Of a stretch of DNA of 64,000 nt, positions 8,602 to 17,935 are shown in pieces (position 1 is the first letter of the stretch; the number at the start of each line of letters is the position of its first letter). Position numbers and translations under genes: made by a program. The stretch is from JAPLIS01 sp963719415 (GTDB taxonomy: Bacteria > Babelota > Babeliae > Babelales > Vermiphilaceae). The notes under the pieces are model-generated. The model saw only the letters and a program-made list of their open reading frames with translations, made no database searches and had not been told where the DNA came from. Location of the stretch: contig OY970383.1 of the NCBI GenBank assembly GCA_963719415.1, positions 1,054,001 through 1,118,000 on the forward strand. The letters are read 5' to 3'.

Positions 8602-9309
8602 ATGGTTATTCGAACGTTACTAGCTCGATTATTAGTGATTATTTTTTTGATTCTTTTTATTATACCTATAATTATTGTGGTGATTATGCCTGAAAAATTT
8701 CGTAGGCATAATCATTTTATCGCTTGGCTTATGTCTTGTTTTTATAGGGGTATTTTATGGTGTACTTTAGTGCCAGTTACTGTAAAAGGAAAAGAGAATA
8801 TTCCTGATAGCCCGGTTATTATCGTGGCAAATCATCAATCGTCGCTTGATATTCCTTTGCTTGGTTCTTTGTTGGGAGTACATCCTCATATTTGGATTGC
8901 AAGAAGTGAATTAATGGATACTTGGTTTTTGCGATTTATTTTGCCTTATTTTGCAATCGTAACGGATGTTAATTCGTCAGTTAAGTCGATGCGTTCGTTG
9001 GTGAAAATAATACACTTGGTCAAAGGAGAAAAGTGTCACGTGCTTATTTTTCCTGAAGGACAAAGATACGATGATGATGAGGTTCATGAATTTTTTAGTG
9101 GTTTTGTTATGCTTGCTAAAAAAATTGATCGTCCTATTGTACCGGTACGTATTTTTAATGCTAATAAGGTCTATGCTAGAGGAGATTTTTGGGTTAAGTC
9201 GCATTCGATTAACGTGGTTGTTGGTGATCCTATGAAAATGGATTCTAGTGAGTCTGATGGTGATTTTAAGCAACGAGTAGAACTCTGGTTCAAGCAAGTA
9301 AAAAAATAA
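8602..9309 (+). CDS. plsC: 1-acyl-sn-glycerol-3-phosphate acyltransferase
   Basis: Transfers an acyl group to lysophosphatidic acid at the inner membrane in phospholipid synthesis. Block I is NHQSSLD (about 77-83), the HX4D catalytic motif. Block III is FPEGQR (about 150-155), with Gln where Thr is usual. A long hydrophobic anchor occupies about 9-29. I chose the ATG at 8602, preceded by an AGGCG; a GTG at 8575 would add nine residues but lacks a ribosome site. It lies 31 bp upstream of the M23 peptidase gene, so the two are probably co-transcribed. Confidence 0.88.
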   Translation: MVIRTLLARLLVIIFLILFIIPIIIVVIMPEKFRRHNHFIAWLMSCFYRGILWCTLVPVTVKGKENIPDSPVIIVANHQSSLDIPLLGSLLGVHPHIWIARSELMDTWFLRFILPYFAIVTDVNSSVKSMRSLVKIIHLVKGEKCHVLIFPEGQRYDDDEVHEFFSGFVMLAKKIDRPIVPVRIFNANKVYARGDFWVKSHSINVVVGDPMKMDSSESDGDFKQRVELWFKQVKK

Positions 9310-9339
9310 TAATAGACAAGCAAAGAGTTAATAGTAGAT

Positions 9340-10416
9340 ATGAGATTTAGAGAATTTTTTAATCATAATTATGTAGCAATTACTTTTATTGGTCTGTTTT
9401 TTTTCTTAAGTGTGTTAGTTGGTATTCTTTTTTTTCAGACTTGTTATTTGTATAAAAAAGTAGAGGCAATGGTTGTTCTGCAAGAACAATATAGAAGTTA
9501 TGGTAAAAAGATTAAAAATAAAAATTATTTAGAGACTGAATTTGTTCTTGAAGATATAGATAAAAATAGCATAGATAAAGATAGAATAGATAAAAATCAA
9601 GATTATTGGGGTGTTCGGGGAGACAGTTTTATTGTGGTAGATCGTGATCTTGGTTATTTAAAAAAATCGATGGTCTCTTATTTGAAAAAAATAAACCTGC
9701 AAGATCTTTTATCTCGCATTAATATTCATGATTGGGAAGATTATTCGGGCAGTATGCGTATTGATACTCCTATTGCCGGTGCTAAAACACGAGCCAAAGC
9801 AGGTAATCAGACAAATAAGCAGATACATAAAATAAAAAATAATAAGATAAGTAGTAGACCAGATAACAATAGACTAGGTAAACTGCAAAATAAAAAAACG
9901 AGACAAACTAATCGACCAATTAATCAATCAACCAATCAAAATAGTACTCAAGTGAATCGAAGGCAGCACGTAGTACGATCTCCAGCATCATCTTTTTTTA
10001 TTTGGCCGATAGATAGAGATAAGTTTTGGTTGAGTTCTTTTTTCGGCTTTAGAAAGAAAGCAAATGGTACATGGGATAAACATGGGGGTATAGATATGGC
10101 TGCCAACAAGGGAACCGAGGTAAAAGCAGTAGCCGCAGGAATTGTTATTGAATCTCGTTACGCATCAGGATATGGCAACATGATAGTATTGCATCATGGT
10201 ACTATTTATGGCGTTGTTTATAAAACGCGCTTTGCTCATTTAGATAAAATTTTTGTAAAACGGGGAGAGCGTGTTGAAAAAGGGCAGGTGATAGGTGTGG
10301 TGGGAGATACCGGGAGAATCAGAAAACAAGGGAAAGATGGTTCTCATCTTCATTTTGAGGTTTATAATTATAATACTCGCATTAATCCATTAGCTATTTT
10401 GCCCGTTTTGAGATAA
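9340..10416 (+). CDS. Membrane-anchored M23 (LytM-type) metallopeptidase
   Basis: A 358-residue protein with one N-terminal membrane helix (about 14-35), a polar Asn/Lys/Gln-rich linker (about 150-215) and a C-terminal M23 domain. The zinc ligands are visible in HGGIDMA (about 248-254) and HLHFEV (about 336-341). Members cut peptidoglycan cross-links or activate amidases during division. All three expected ligands (His, Asp, second-motif His) are present, so it should be active. It is followed by a 120-bp AT-rich gap and lepB. Confidence 0.88.
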   Translation: MRFREFFNHNYVAITFIGLFFFLSVLVGILFFQTCYLYKKVEAMVVLQEQYRSYGKKIKNKNYLETEFVLEDIDKNSIDKDRIDKNQDYWGVRGDSFIVVDRDLGYLKKSMVSYLKKINLQDLLSRINIHDWEDYSGSMRIDTPIAGAKTRAKAGNQTNKQIHKIKNNKISSRPDNNRLGKLQNKKTRQTNRPINQSTNQNSTQVNRRQHVVRSPASSFFIWPIDRDKFWLSSFFGFRKKANGTWDKHGGIDMAANKGTEVKAVAAGIVIESRYASGYGNMIVLHHGTIYGVVYKTRFAHLDKIFVKRGERVEKGQVIGVVGDTGRIRKQGKDGSHLHFEVYNYNTRINPLAILPVLR

Positions 10417-10536
10417 ATAGTATAGAAAATAAAAGAATAGAATAAAAAAAATTTTGAGCTATTTTAAAAAGAGAGTTACTTTAATATAAGTAATTAAGAA
10501 AAAAATAGAATTAATGTAAAAAAAAGTTATTTAAAT

Positions 10537-11442
10537 ATGCATAACAAGAGAGGATTTAATAGTATGCAACCGATGGCAACATGGCGTAAAACAGTCTGGG
10601 GACAAGCTTTAGAGTTAGTTTTTTTATTAATGTTAGTTTTTTTAGTTAGAACGTTTGGCTTTGGCCTTTATCAGGTTCCGTCAGGTTCGATGGAGACAAC
10701 AATGTTAGTAGGGGAACGATTTTTTGCGGATAAGTTATCTTATTGGTTTAGGTCTCCTGTTCGGGGTGAGATTATAGCGTTTAATCAGCCGACCTATCAA
10801 TATTCAAAAAATTCTATTAAAAAGTTAATAGAGATGTACGTATGGGGTCCTGATAATTGGACAAAGCGTGTAATTGGCGTTCCTGGTGATCATGTACGTG
10901 GTGTCATAGAAGATGGTAAGCCAGTTATTTATTTGAATGGTAAAAAATTTGATGAACCATATCTTAATAAATATCCATTAATTAAAGAAGCTGTTGCTGA
11001 TACCGGTAATAGATATAAAAGATATGAAAAAAAATCATATGATCCATCAAAGTCATTCGATGAGCAGCCTTTTTATAAGTTGGATACACAACGAGTTCTG
11101 CGGAATGCCAATGGTAGTATTGATTTAGAATATCCAGATCAGGCTGACAAGTCGGCTAGGGGTGTGCCAGAAGGATCAACTCGTTTTTATGGAAACAATG
11201 CCGATGAATTTAATGTAAAGCTTCGCGATGGTGAATATTGGGTGATGGGAGACAATCGTCGTGGTAGTGGTGATAGTCGATTATTTGGACCTATTCAAGG
11301 AAACACTATTCATGGTCGGATTAGAATGAGAATATGGTCTATAGATAGTAGTAGGGCATGGTGGATTGTGGATTTTATCACCCACCCTATTAATTTTTGG
11401 AAACAGATGAGATGGAATCGCTTTTTTCAGGTCGTTAAATAA
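10537..11442 (+). CDS. lepB: Signal peptidase I
   Basis: Removes signal peptides from proteins exported by Sec or Tat. An N-terminal membrane helix (about 24-44) leads into box B, VPSGSMETTM, with nucleophile Ser51. Box D has the general-base Lys110 in TKRVIGVPGD, and box E is MGDNRRGSGDSR (about 236-247). The long region between the two catalytic boxes is normal. An internal ATG at 10564 is an alternative start. The gene suits a genome with so many signal-peptide proteins. Confidence 0.93.
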   Translation: MHNKRGFNSMQPMATWRKTVWGQALELVFLLMLVFLVRTFGFGLYQVPSGSMETTMLVGERFFADKLSYWFRSPVRGEIIAFNQPTYQYSKNSIKKLIEMYVWGPDNWTKRVIGVPGDHVRGVIEDGKPVIYLNGKKFDEPYLNKYPLIKEAVADTGNRYKRYEKKSYDPSKSFDEQPFYKLDTQRVLRNANGSIDLEYPDQADKSARGVPEGSTRFYGNNADEFNVKLRDGEYWVMGDNRRGSGDSRLFGPIQGNTIHGRIRMRIWSIDSSRAWWIVDFITHPINFWKQMRWNRFFQVVK

Positions 11443-11533
11443 ATAGATAATAAATTTTTTGCAGAAATAATTATTTCTGGTACATTTATGTATAATTGAT
11501 TTGAAATATATGATTATAGATAATAATTAAATT

Positions 11534-11607
11534 GGCGGCATAGCCAAGTGGTAAGGCAAGGGTCTGCAAAACCCTGATCCCCGGTTCAAATCCGGGTGCC
11601 GCCTCCA
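11534..11607 (+). tRNA. tRNA-Cys (GCA)
   Basis: The cloverleaf is readable: acceptor GGCGGCA pairs with TGCCGCC, the anticodon loop CTGCAAA gives anticodon GCA, and the T-arm is CCCGG-TTCAAAT-CCGGG. The discriminator is T and CCA is encoded. It lies 18 bp upstream of tRNA-Leu. Confidence 0.95.
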
Positions 11608-11625
11608 TAATTATTTATTTAGATT

Positions 11626-11711
11626 GCCGGGGTGGCGGAATGGTAGACGCAAAGGACTTAAAATCCTTCGGACTTTTGTCTGTGCCGGTTCGAGTCCGGC
11701 CCTCGGCACCA
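11626..11711 (+). tRNA. tRNA-Leu (TAA)
   Basis: The acceptor GCCGGGG pairs with CCTCGGC with one G-T wobble. The anticodon stem AAGGA/TCCTT encloses loop CTTAAAA with anticodon TAA. A long variable arm (CGGACTTTTGTCTG) marks a class II tRNA, as expected for Leu. The T-arm is GCCGG-TTCGAGT-CCGGC and CCA is encoded. Confidence 0.95.
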
Positions 11712-11911
11712 ATTAGATAATTTTGTGGACTTTTGTTGTGTTGATTTAAAGCCTTTGTTATCGATATTAAACAAAATAGTCTTATTGATTTTTGTTTGAT
11801 CACTTCATCAGCAACAAAATAATCTTGACAAAAAATTCTATATCAATAATTTACAACTTAGGTACTTGTCTTGTTTATTTAGCATTGCCAAACTGGTAGA
11901 GGGTGTTTTGT

Positions 11912-12190
11912 ATGAATAAGGCACAATTAATTGAGCAGATGGCAAAGATATCAAAATTGCCGAAATCAACGTGTAAAGAATGTTTAGAAGCTTTTATCAC
12001 TACGGTTGGATCAGCTTTGAAATCTAATCAAACGGTAGTATTAACAAGATTTGGTACTTTTCGCGTAAAAAGTAGGAAAAGTCGTGTGGGTATTAATCCT
12101 ATAACACGATTAAAAATGAATATATTAGCTAAAAACGTTGCACAATTTAAAGCAGGAAAAGATCTTAACGATCTTGTAGAAATAAAATAG
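11912..12190 (+). CDS. HU/IHF-family histone-like DNA-binding protein
   Basis: A 92-residue nucleoid protein that bends DNA as a dimer. The N-terminus (MNKAQLIEQMAK) is the usual HU helix, followed by RFGTFRVKSRKSR and NPITRLKM, the beta-arm region with the intercalating Pro of the NP motif. The ATG at 11912 follows a GAGGG ribosome site and matches HU starts better than an upstream in-frame GTG. It is a monocistronic unit closed by a strong terminator at 12248. Confidence 0.92.
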   Translation: MNKAQLIEQMAKISKLPKSTCKECLEAFITTVGSALKSNQTVVLTRFGTFRVKSRKSRVGINPITRLKMNILAKNVAQFKAGKDLNDLVEIK

Positions 12191-12247
12191 TAAAAATAAA
12201 ATAAAAATAGTTTATAAAGCAGATAACCGATAAGCTTTGTTATGTTC

Positions 12248-12290
12248 AAAGAGGCATGTTTTAAAACATGCCTCTTTTGTTGTTTTTTTT
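12248..12290 (+). terminator. Rho-independent terminator after the HU gene
   Basis: A perfect 15-bp inverted repeat (arms AAAGAGGCATGTTTT / AAAACATGCCTCTTT) is followed by a T-rich run. It lies 57 bp after the HU stop codon. Confidence 0.92.
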
Positions 12291-12390
12291 TAAAATAAAA
12301 AAATATACTGACATAAAACAGATATACTAAAACTGGTATCATTATATAAGTATAATAAAAATTAAATAGGTAAAAATTAGGAAAAGAATA

Positions 12391-12789
12391 ATGGCTCACC
12401 AAGAAATAAGTAGCTCAGAAAGTTTAATAGATATGGCAAAAAATTCAACAACGATTGATATTGTTGTAAAAGCTCTTAAAGAATCAAAAGAGATGCTCCT
12501 GTGGGGAGTAGCTTATGCAGGAGTTGGTTTTGTTGCAGGATTTTTTTTTAAAATATTGAGTCGGTATCTTGTTATTTTATTGCTGGTATCGGGTATTTTA
12601 TTTGCTTTGCATAGTTTTGATATTATAGCGATCAGTATTAATTTTCTTAAAATTAAAGCGTTGTTGGGAATTAAATCGGCTATGTCGTATGAAGAAATAA
12701 TTATGTGTTTAGTTGGATGGATAAAAAATAATATATTTATCACCTTTATGTTGTTTGTTGGATTTATGCTTGGAGTAGTGGCCAGTTAG
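12391..12789 (+). CDS. Small membrane protein, possibly FUN14-like
   Basis: A 132-residue protein with an N-terminal polar helix, two or three closely spaced hydrophobic helices (about 36-55, 57-78 and 110-130) and a glycine pattern in the first (GVAYAGVGFVAGFFFK) reminiscent of the FUN14 family. The similarity is weak and based on the spacing of small residues. It ends 21 bp before the GspE N-terminal gene, so it may belong to the same operon. Confidence 0.5.
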   Translation: MAHQEISSSESLIDMAKNSTTIDIVVKALKESKEMLLWGVAYAGVGFVAGFFFKILSRYLVILLLVSGILFALHSFDIIAISINFLKIKALLGIKSAMSYEEIIMCLVGWIKNNIFITFMLFVGFMLGVVAS

Positions 12790-12810
12790 ATAAAAAAAAT
12801 AAGGAGAGCT

Positions 12811-13392
12811 ATGAAAAAGGAAGAAGTATATGTAGAAGCACTTGCGGCTATTCTTGTTAAATATCAGGTTTTTCCTAAAAAAGAAGAAGCTGCTATCATC
12901 AAGGCTTTCAAAGATTCATCGATTGAAAACTTTGAAGAATTTTTAATGGAAGAATCTTTGGTGGATGATATTAATATTCTTCGTGCACTAGGTCAATATT
13001 ATCAACTACCATTTTATGACGTAGTTGGCCATCTTTTTGATCATCATTTATTGCGCATGTTTCCGAAAAGTTTTTTATTACAAAATGCTCTTATTCCTCT
13101 CGACGTAGAAAGCGATACGAGTATGGTTATGGTGGCAAGTGATCCGAGCAATCCAGATTTATTGTCTGATATTGGCATGTATGTCTCTTATGATATTGTA
13201 TTTAATGTTGGGTTAAAAAGACATATTTGTGACGCTGTAAAAGAATTTTATGATGAATCGCTTACCGAAATATCGCTGTATGATCCAGACGAAGAATTAT
13301 ATCAGAATCCAGAACTTGATGCCCATATTAAAGATGAGATACATGATATAGAAGATGATCACGAAATTGACCAAAAAGTAATTAGAAAGTGA
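12811..13392 (+). CDS. GspE/PilB N-terminal domain (MshEN) as a separate protein
   Basis: A 193-residue acidic protein that matches the N-terminal regulatory part of type II secretion / type IV pilus assembly ATPases: a short helical region, then the MshEN pattern (LGQYYQLPFYDVVGHLFDHHLLRMFP, shown here in two parts: LGQYYQLPFYDVV and LLRMFPKSFLLQN), then IPLDVESDTSMVMVASDP. The normal protein is one chain of about 560-600 residues; here it stops at 13392 and the catalytic part starts in another frame at 13439. The two add up to 592 residues, so this is a split gene. It has a good ribosome site (AAGGAGAG). Confidence 0.8.
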   Translation: MKKEEVYVEALAAILVKYQVFPKKEEAAIIKAFKDSSIENFEEFLMEESLVDDINILRALGQYYQLPFYDVVGHLFDHHLLRMFPKSFLLQNALIPLDVESDTSMVMVASDPSNPDLLSDIGMYVSYDIVFNVGLKRHICDAVKEFYDESLTEISLYDPDEELYQNPELDAHIKDEIHDIEDDHEIDQKVIRK

Positions 13393-13438
13393 TTAAAAGA
13401 TATTGGGCGTAAAAGAGAACTAGAAAGAAAGTTATAAA

Positions 13439-14638
13439 ATGCGTAATATTCAACATGATACATCGGTGCATGATATATCGGTAGTTGCAATAGTAAACGA
13501 ACTACTCGAAAAAGCTATTAGCATGAATGCTTCTGATATACATTTAGAACCGACAGAATATCAGCTGCGCGTACGATTTCGTCTTGATGGCATTTTACAC
13601 GATCAACCAGCCTTAACAAAAAATAACGCCCAACAGATTATTTCTCGCCTTAAAGTTTTAAGTTCTATTAATATTGCTGAAAAACGGATTCCTCAAGATG
13701 GTAAATTTCATACTACCTATAAAAATAAATCGATTGATCTACGTCTTTCAACGTTCCCGTCTCTTCATGGCGAAAAAATGGTTATTCGAATTTTGGATCA
13801 TTCTATCCATGGTATTACTTTGCAGCAGTTAGGCTTTGAACCGCAGATGTTAGCAGATTTTCAAGGGCTACTTGCTCGATCAAGTGGGTTTTTTTTAGTG
13901 ACTGGACCGACAGGTTCAGGAAAAACGACAACTCTGTATGCAGCGCTTTCAGCACTTAATTCTCCAGAAAAAAATATTGTAACCCTTGAAGATCCGGTAG
14001 AATACAATGTATCAGGCATTACCCAAGGATATATTAATCCCACTGCCGGTTTTACTTTTGAAAAGGGTATTCGAGCATTGTTGCGACAAGACCCCGATAT
14101 TTTAATGATTGGAGAAATTCGGGATAAGCAGACAGCCAGAGTTGCCATAGAATCAGCTTTAACGGGCCATCTTGTGTTAAGTACTCTGCATACGAATGAT
14201 GCTCCGTCAGCGATTGTGCGGCTTATGGATATGGGTATTGAGCCTTTTTTGATTAATGCGTCGTTGACAGGGGTGTTGGCACAACGGCTTATTCGTAAGC
14301 TTTGTGAGTTTTGTAAAAAACTGGCACAATCTTCGGATGAAGAGCCAACGATAGATGAGGTAGCGTTTTGTGAACGTATGTCTATAGATCCCAAGAATCT
14401 TTATAGAGCAGTCGGTTGTGATTCGTGTAATAATATCGGCTATAAAGGCCGAATTGGTATTTTTGAACTTCTTATTTTTTCTAATAAACTCCGTTCTCTC
14501 ATTATTTCTCGTCCTATTGTAGAGGATATTTATACACAAGCTTTATCTGATGGGATGTCTACACTGCAACAGGATGGAGCTAAAAAAGTATCGGCAGGTA
14601 TCATCTCGCTGGCCGATTTTGCCCGTGTGATTGTGTGA
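13439..14638 (+). CDS. GspE/PilB-type secretion ATPase, catalytic part
   Basis: A 399-residue hexameric ATPase that powers pilus or pseudopilus assembly at the inner membrane. It has the N2-type domain (SDIHLEP, about 32-38), Walker A GPTGSGKTT (156-164), Asp-box residues around TLEDPVEY, Walker B ILMIGEIRD (about 220-228), the His-box GHLVLSTLHTND, and a tetracysteine zinc site (two CxxC pairs near 282 and 326) typical of GspE/PilB but not of retraction ATPases. It lacks the N-terminal domain, which is encoded just upstream. Pilin and prepilin peptidase genes lie at 60-63 kb. Confidence 0.92.
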   Translation: MRNIQHDTSVHDISVVAIVNELLEKAISMNASDIHLEPTEYQLRVRFRLDGILHDQPALTKNNAQQIISRLKVLSSINIAEKRIPQDGKFHTTYKNKSIDLRLSTFPSLHGEKMVIRILDHSIHGITLQQLGFEPQMLADFQGLLARSSGFFLVTGPTGSGKTTTLYAALSALNSPEKNIVTLEDPVEYNVSGITQGYINPTAGFTFEKGIRALLRQDPDILMIGEIRDKQTARVAIESALTGHLVLSTLHTNDAPSAIVRLMDMGIEPFLINASLTGVLAQRLIRKLCEFCKKLAQSSDEEPTIDEVAFCERMSIDPKNLYRAVGCDSCNNIGYKGRIGIFELLIFSNKLRSLIISRPIVEDIYTQALSDGMSTLQQDGAKKVSAGIISLADFARVIV

Positions 14639-14698
14639 AGTTTATGAGAAATATGTTATTTTTAAGTTTGTTTTATTAATTACCTCGAAAGATTTTTT

Positions 14699-15202
14699 AT
14701 GAAATTACGTTTGTTAATCATATTATTTAGTTGTTTTTTTATTTTTGATAGCTTACATGCTGCTAAGCGTTTAGAATTTTCTATTGTTGCTCGTAATACC
14801 GTTAGCGGTACTATGATTAAACTTACTTCAGGGGTTAATTTAGCAGCTTCTTTTGCTAGAAAAGCTTTTGCTTATAGCACACTTGTTAATCGAGCAGTAG
14901 ATCTTGATGATACTTTTGTTTCAAATGATTACTGTGGAGCAGGTGCTCTTGCTGATCCTGTTATCGATTTAAAAGGTGAGGTTAATGGTCAATTATCAGG
15001 TGATCAGAAAGTTCAACCTGTAAAACTGGTTTTGGTAGAGCGGGAAGATTTACGTAGGGATCCTAGCTCTGTTTATTGTTCAGGGCAAGGATATAATGGT
15101 TATCGACCCCAAGTATCAAGATATCTATTTTACGGGTCAGAAAACCCTAGTTTAATAACGCCAACAAATTATGGTATCGTGGAACCAGTAGACCCTAATT
15201 GA
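14699..15202 (+). CDS. Secreted protein of unknown function (family A)
   Basis: A 167-residue protein with a clear signal peptide (about 1-21, cut after LHAA) and an Ala/Val-rich helical segment followed by a Pro/Asp-rich tail. It resembles the protein at 19886-20476 in signal peptide (MKLRLLIILF versus MRLRLIMLFG), in the layout of a helical part plus tail, and in the final acidic/proline segment. No known domain was recognised. Confidence 0.6.
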   Translation: MKLRLLIILFSCFFIFDSLHAAKRLEFSIVARNTVSGTMIKLTSGVNLAASFARKAFAYSTLVNRAVDLDDTFVSNDYCGAGALADPVIDLKGEVNGQLSGDQKVQPVKLVLVEREDLRRDPSSVYCSGQGYNGYRPQVSRYLFYGSENPSLITPTNYGIVEPVDPN

Positions 15203-15215
15203 GTAATGCTAAATT

Positions 15216-16310
15216 TCACCTATTCGGCTTTTGGGAGAGTATTTCTGCCGGTACCGTTGCATACATTTTCAATAAAGCATCAAGGCTTGCAACGGTTTGT
15301 ATGCACGAATTATAATTATCTTGAATAGTTTGCTGCAATTCTTTTTCTTTTTCACTACTTTCTTCATGATCTTCTATGCCAGCCTCGATTCTCGCTTGAG
15401 CTATTTTTGAAAATATAATCTCTGGTGGATACATCGGTATTAATTTTTTTAGGGTAGATTGGTATATTTTAAGAGCATCAATCTCTTGCAAAGATAAGCT
15501 TGCGCTTTCTTTTTCGTCTTCTTGTTTTTTTTCTTCTTGTTTTTCTTTTATCATTTGTATAACAAGTCTCAGCGCATGTTTTGCAAGATTATGTTCAAAT
15601 CCATTTTCCATATCAATAGCATAGTAACGATTAGTTTTTTCCTCATACATAAGGTTAGCAGGTCTTCTATCTTTATAGGCGGTAAAAGTATCAAAGGCGA
15701 CTAATGGTGGCAAATTGGGATGACGAGCCATATCGTTAATCATTCTCCTTTGTAATCCCAGCTTTTCAGGAGCACGACTATGAGGATAATCGCTATCGAA
15801 CTGTTTTAAATTTGGTTTATGGTAGCCTTCTGGCAAATCACACACGGCGATACCGGGAACAAAAGCAATGAGCGAAGCTGGTTTTTCTAGATTGTATTTT
15901 CCAGGAAATGGGTAATGAGCAGGAACGATCTCAACTTTATTAGCAATAACTTTATGTTTTTTTTCTGTCATAGCGGAAAATTCTTCTGCCATGTTAGCAA
16001 GAATTTTTTCTCTTGGTACTGACGTAAAAATGCGGAGAAGTTTCCCGTCAGGATAAGTTTTTGTAGTTCTTTGTTTTATGAGATATTTATCATCATGATT
16101 ATGAATGTTCATTAAAAAGGCTATTTGTGCTGAAGATTCTTCGTTGAAAAAAGAATGTGTTACAAAAAAATCTGATGCTTTTAAGCCAAAGAAAGTTTTT
16201 TCAGATTCAGCTTCTTGAATAGCAGGTTTTTCAATAATAGGTTCTTGAACAGCAGAAAAAACTGGTGCAGTTGTTAGCAATAAAAATATAAAAAAATAAT
16301 GTGTAAACAT
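15216..16310 (-). CDS. Secreted protein with kinase-like (HipA/PI4K-type) active-site motif
   Basis: A 364-residue protein with a signal peptide (about 1-20). The middle carries YKDRRPANLM (212-221), and 12 residues later AIDMENGF (231-238). This DRxxxN...ID spacing resembles the catalytic loop and metal-binding Asp of HipA- and phosphoinositide-kinase-like folds, where the usual text is DRHxxN followed by IDxG. A possible ATP lysine is Lys79 in KYLIKQ. The C-terminal third is charged and probably coiled coil. If the fold call is right, this would be an exported kinase acting in the host cell. Substitution of the usual Gly after ID by Glu leaves room for an inactive or different enzyme. Confidence 0.45.
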   Translation of the reverse strand: MFTHYFFIFLLLTTAPVFSAVQEPIIEKPAIQEAESEKTFFGLKASDFFVTHSFFNEESSAQIAFLMNIHNHDDKYLIKQRTTKTYPDGKLLRIFTSVPREKILANMAEEFSAMTEKKHKVIANKVEIVPAHYPFPGKYNLEKPASLIAFVPGIAVCDLPEGYHKPNLKQFDSDYPHSRAPEKLGLQRRMINDMARHPNLPPLVAFDTFTAYKDRRPANLMYEEKTNRYYAIDMENGFEHNLAKHALRLVIQMIKEKQEEKKQEDEKESASLSLQEIDALKIYQSTLKKLIPMYPPEIIFSKIAQARIEAGIEDHEESSEKEKELQQTIQDNYNSCIQTVASLDALLKMYATVPAEILSQKPNR

Positions 16311-16496
16311 AAAACTCCTAAAACTATGGTTAACTGTGACTAGAGTATGTGGTTTTACGTAAGCTGGTACTTGTATCGTTATATTGTTAGCAATTATTAG
16401 AACATAACTGCAGGTGAAAAAGCTAGGATTTGTGTTTTGTGTAAAGCTGCAAAATTAGTTTGGGTTGGCATGTAATTAAAAAAAAAATTTAAAACG

Positions 16497-16690
16497 ATAT
16501 TTTGTTAAAAGTAGCGATGTTAGCATGGTGGTCAAAAGAACAAGTAAGCATTATGAAGGTATGCCGGAACAATTATGCATTCGAGGTATTCCAGAAATTA
16601 TTGGCGATTTTGCCGGCAGAGATACGCCAGAGCCTAAATATCCAGCTCTCGCTTTTCGGAATTAGGCGTATTTTGTTTTATCTATAACTA
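16497..16690 (+). pseudogene. Remnant of an ankyrin-family gene (3' end with internal deletion)
   Basis: This stretch is close to two parts of the neighbouring gene: 16497-16553 matches about 17535-17591, and 16553-16690 matches about 17800-17930, with the roughly 210 bp between them deleted. It retains the AWWSKEQVSI segment and, in another frame, the terminal motif RDTPEPKYPALAF. The reading frame is broken at the junction and no start is present. The rest of the 16311-16856 spacer shows nothing recognisable. Confidence 0.8.
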
Positions 16691-16856
16691 ATGCACTATC
16701 ACGTTTGAAGTGCATCGCTGAATATTTTGTTATTATTAAGTTAAGCAGGGCAGAGCAAAATAGCTTTCGTTTGTTGATATTTTTTAGGCAACTTAGTAAA
16801 ATGCTTGAGCCATAAAAAAAGGCATATATACATATAATTAGGTAAAAGGTTGTAGT

Positions 16857-17913
16857 ATGAAGCGGGTTTTTATTTTGGGTAGGTTTGCAACAATTATTTT
16901 ATTTATCGTAACTAATTTTGCCATAGTTAATTTTTTTCTTATAGCTAATCTTGTTGCAGCCGAAGAGGGTAAAATCGCTGCTGAAGAAGAATGTAAAGAG
17001 CTTGTGGCAAAATGGGAATATGATAATCAGTTGACTAAAGAATTGGAGGAATTATATAAATCTTACCCTCTGCCATGGAGTCAAGAAGTAATAGATAAAA
17101 TACAAATCTTGATTTGCAATGGTGCGAATCCGAATACTGGTTCTTGTCCACTATTATATTTAGCATGTAATGACAATCATATTTCTCTTATTGAAACTTG
17201 CCTTAGGTATGGAGCAAAAGTAAACGAAGTAGCAGGTCCTTTGGGAGAAACAGCTTTGCTTACTGTTAAATCCGGTGAATCATTACAGCTGCTTTTAGAC
17301 GCTCATGCAGATGCTAATGTTAGAAAAAATTCTAGGAACTAATAATAAATTTAACGAACCTAAATATACAGATGCACATGCGTTACATTATATGGCTTCA
17401 AGCATAGTTTTTGATCCAAAAGTAATAGAGCTAATGTGTGCACATACTCCTGCTGATCCTATACCAATAACAACCGCCTGGGGATGGACGCCTCTTCTTT
17501 ATTTATCTGTTTCAGAGCAAAGGCGAACAAACGATATCTTGTTAAAAGTGGCGATATTGGCGTGGTGGTCAAAAGAACAAGTAAGCATTAAAAGTAAAAA
17601 TGGGTTCACCTTTCGCAATGTTCTTGAAAAATGCGCTTCTCATTTAATTAATGGCTTTGATGCGATTGTTCGTGATGTGAAACGTGCTCAAGCAGAATTA
17701 TCTCCTATACCATTTACACCGCCTATGTTATTTGCTGCACCGTTTGTATCATTAAGTATTTTTGATTTAGAAAGAGAAAAAATTGAAAAGCAGCAGTTAT
17801 ATGAAGTTATGCCGGAACAATTATGTATTCGTGGCATTTCAGAAATGATTAGCGATTTTGCCGGCAGAGATACGCCAGAGCCGAAATATCCAGCTCTTGC
17901 TTTTCGGAATTAG
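16857..17913 (+). pseudogene. Secreted ankyrin protein interrupted by a frameshift
   Basis: Two overlapping frames form one gene. The first part (16857-17342, 161 residues) has a signal peptide, the LTKELEELY motif of the family and about two ankyrin repeats (NGANPN, YGAKVNEVAGPLGETAL, LLDAHADANV). It goes out of frame at a run of six A (17324-17329); the second part (to 17913) continues with ALHYMASSIV, AWWSKEQVSI and the C-terminal motif RDTPEPKYPALAFRN found in the paralogues at 25806 and 42358. The shift in a homopolymer could be decay, phase variation, or a sequencing error. Confidence 0.8.
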
Positions 17914-17935
17914 ACGTATTTTGTTTTATGTATAG

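Noticed and set aside
11825..11853. Promoter for the HU gene (TTGACA at 11825)
   Set aside because: A good -35 box but no convincing -10 at 16-18 bases; not listed as a feature.
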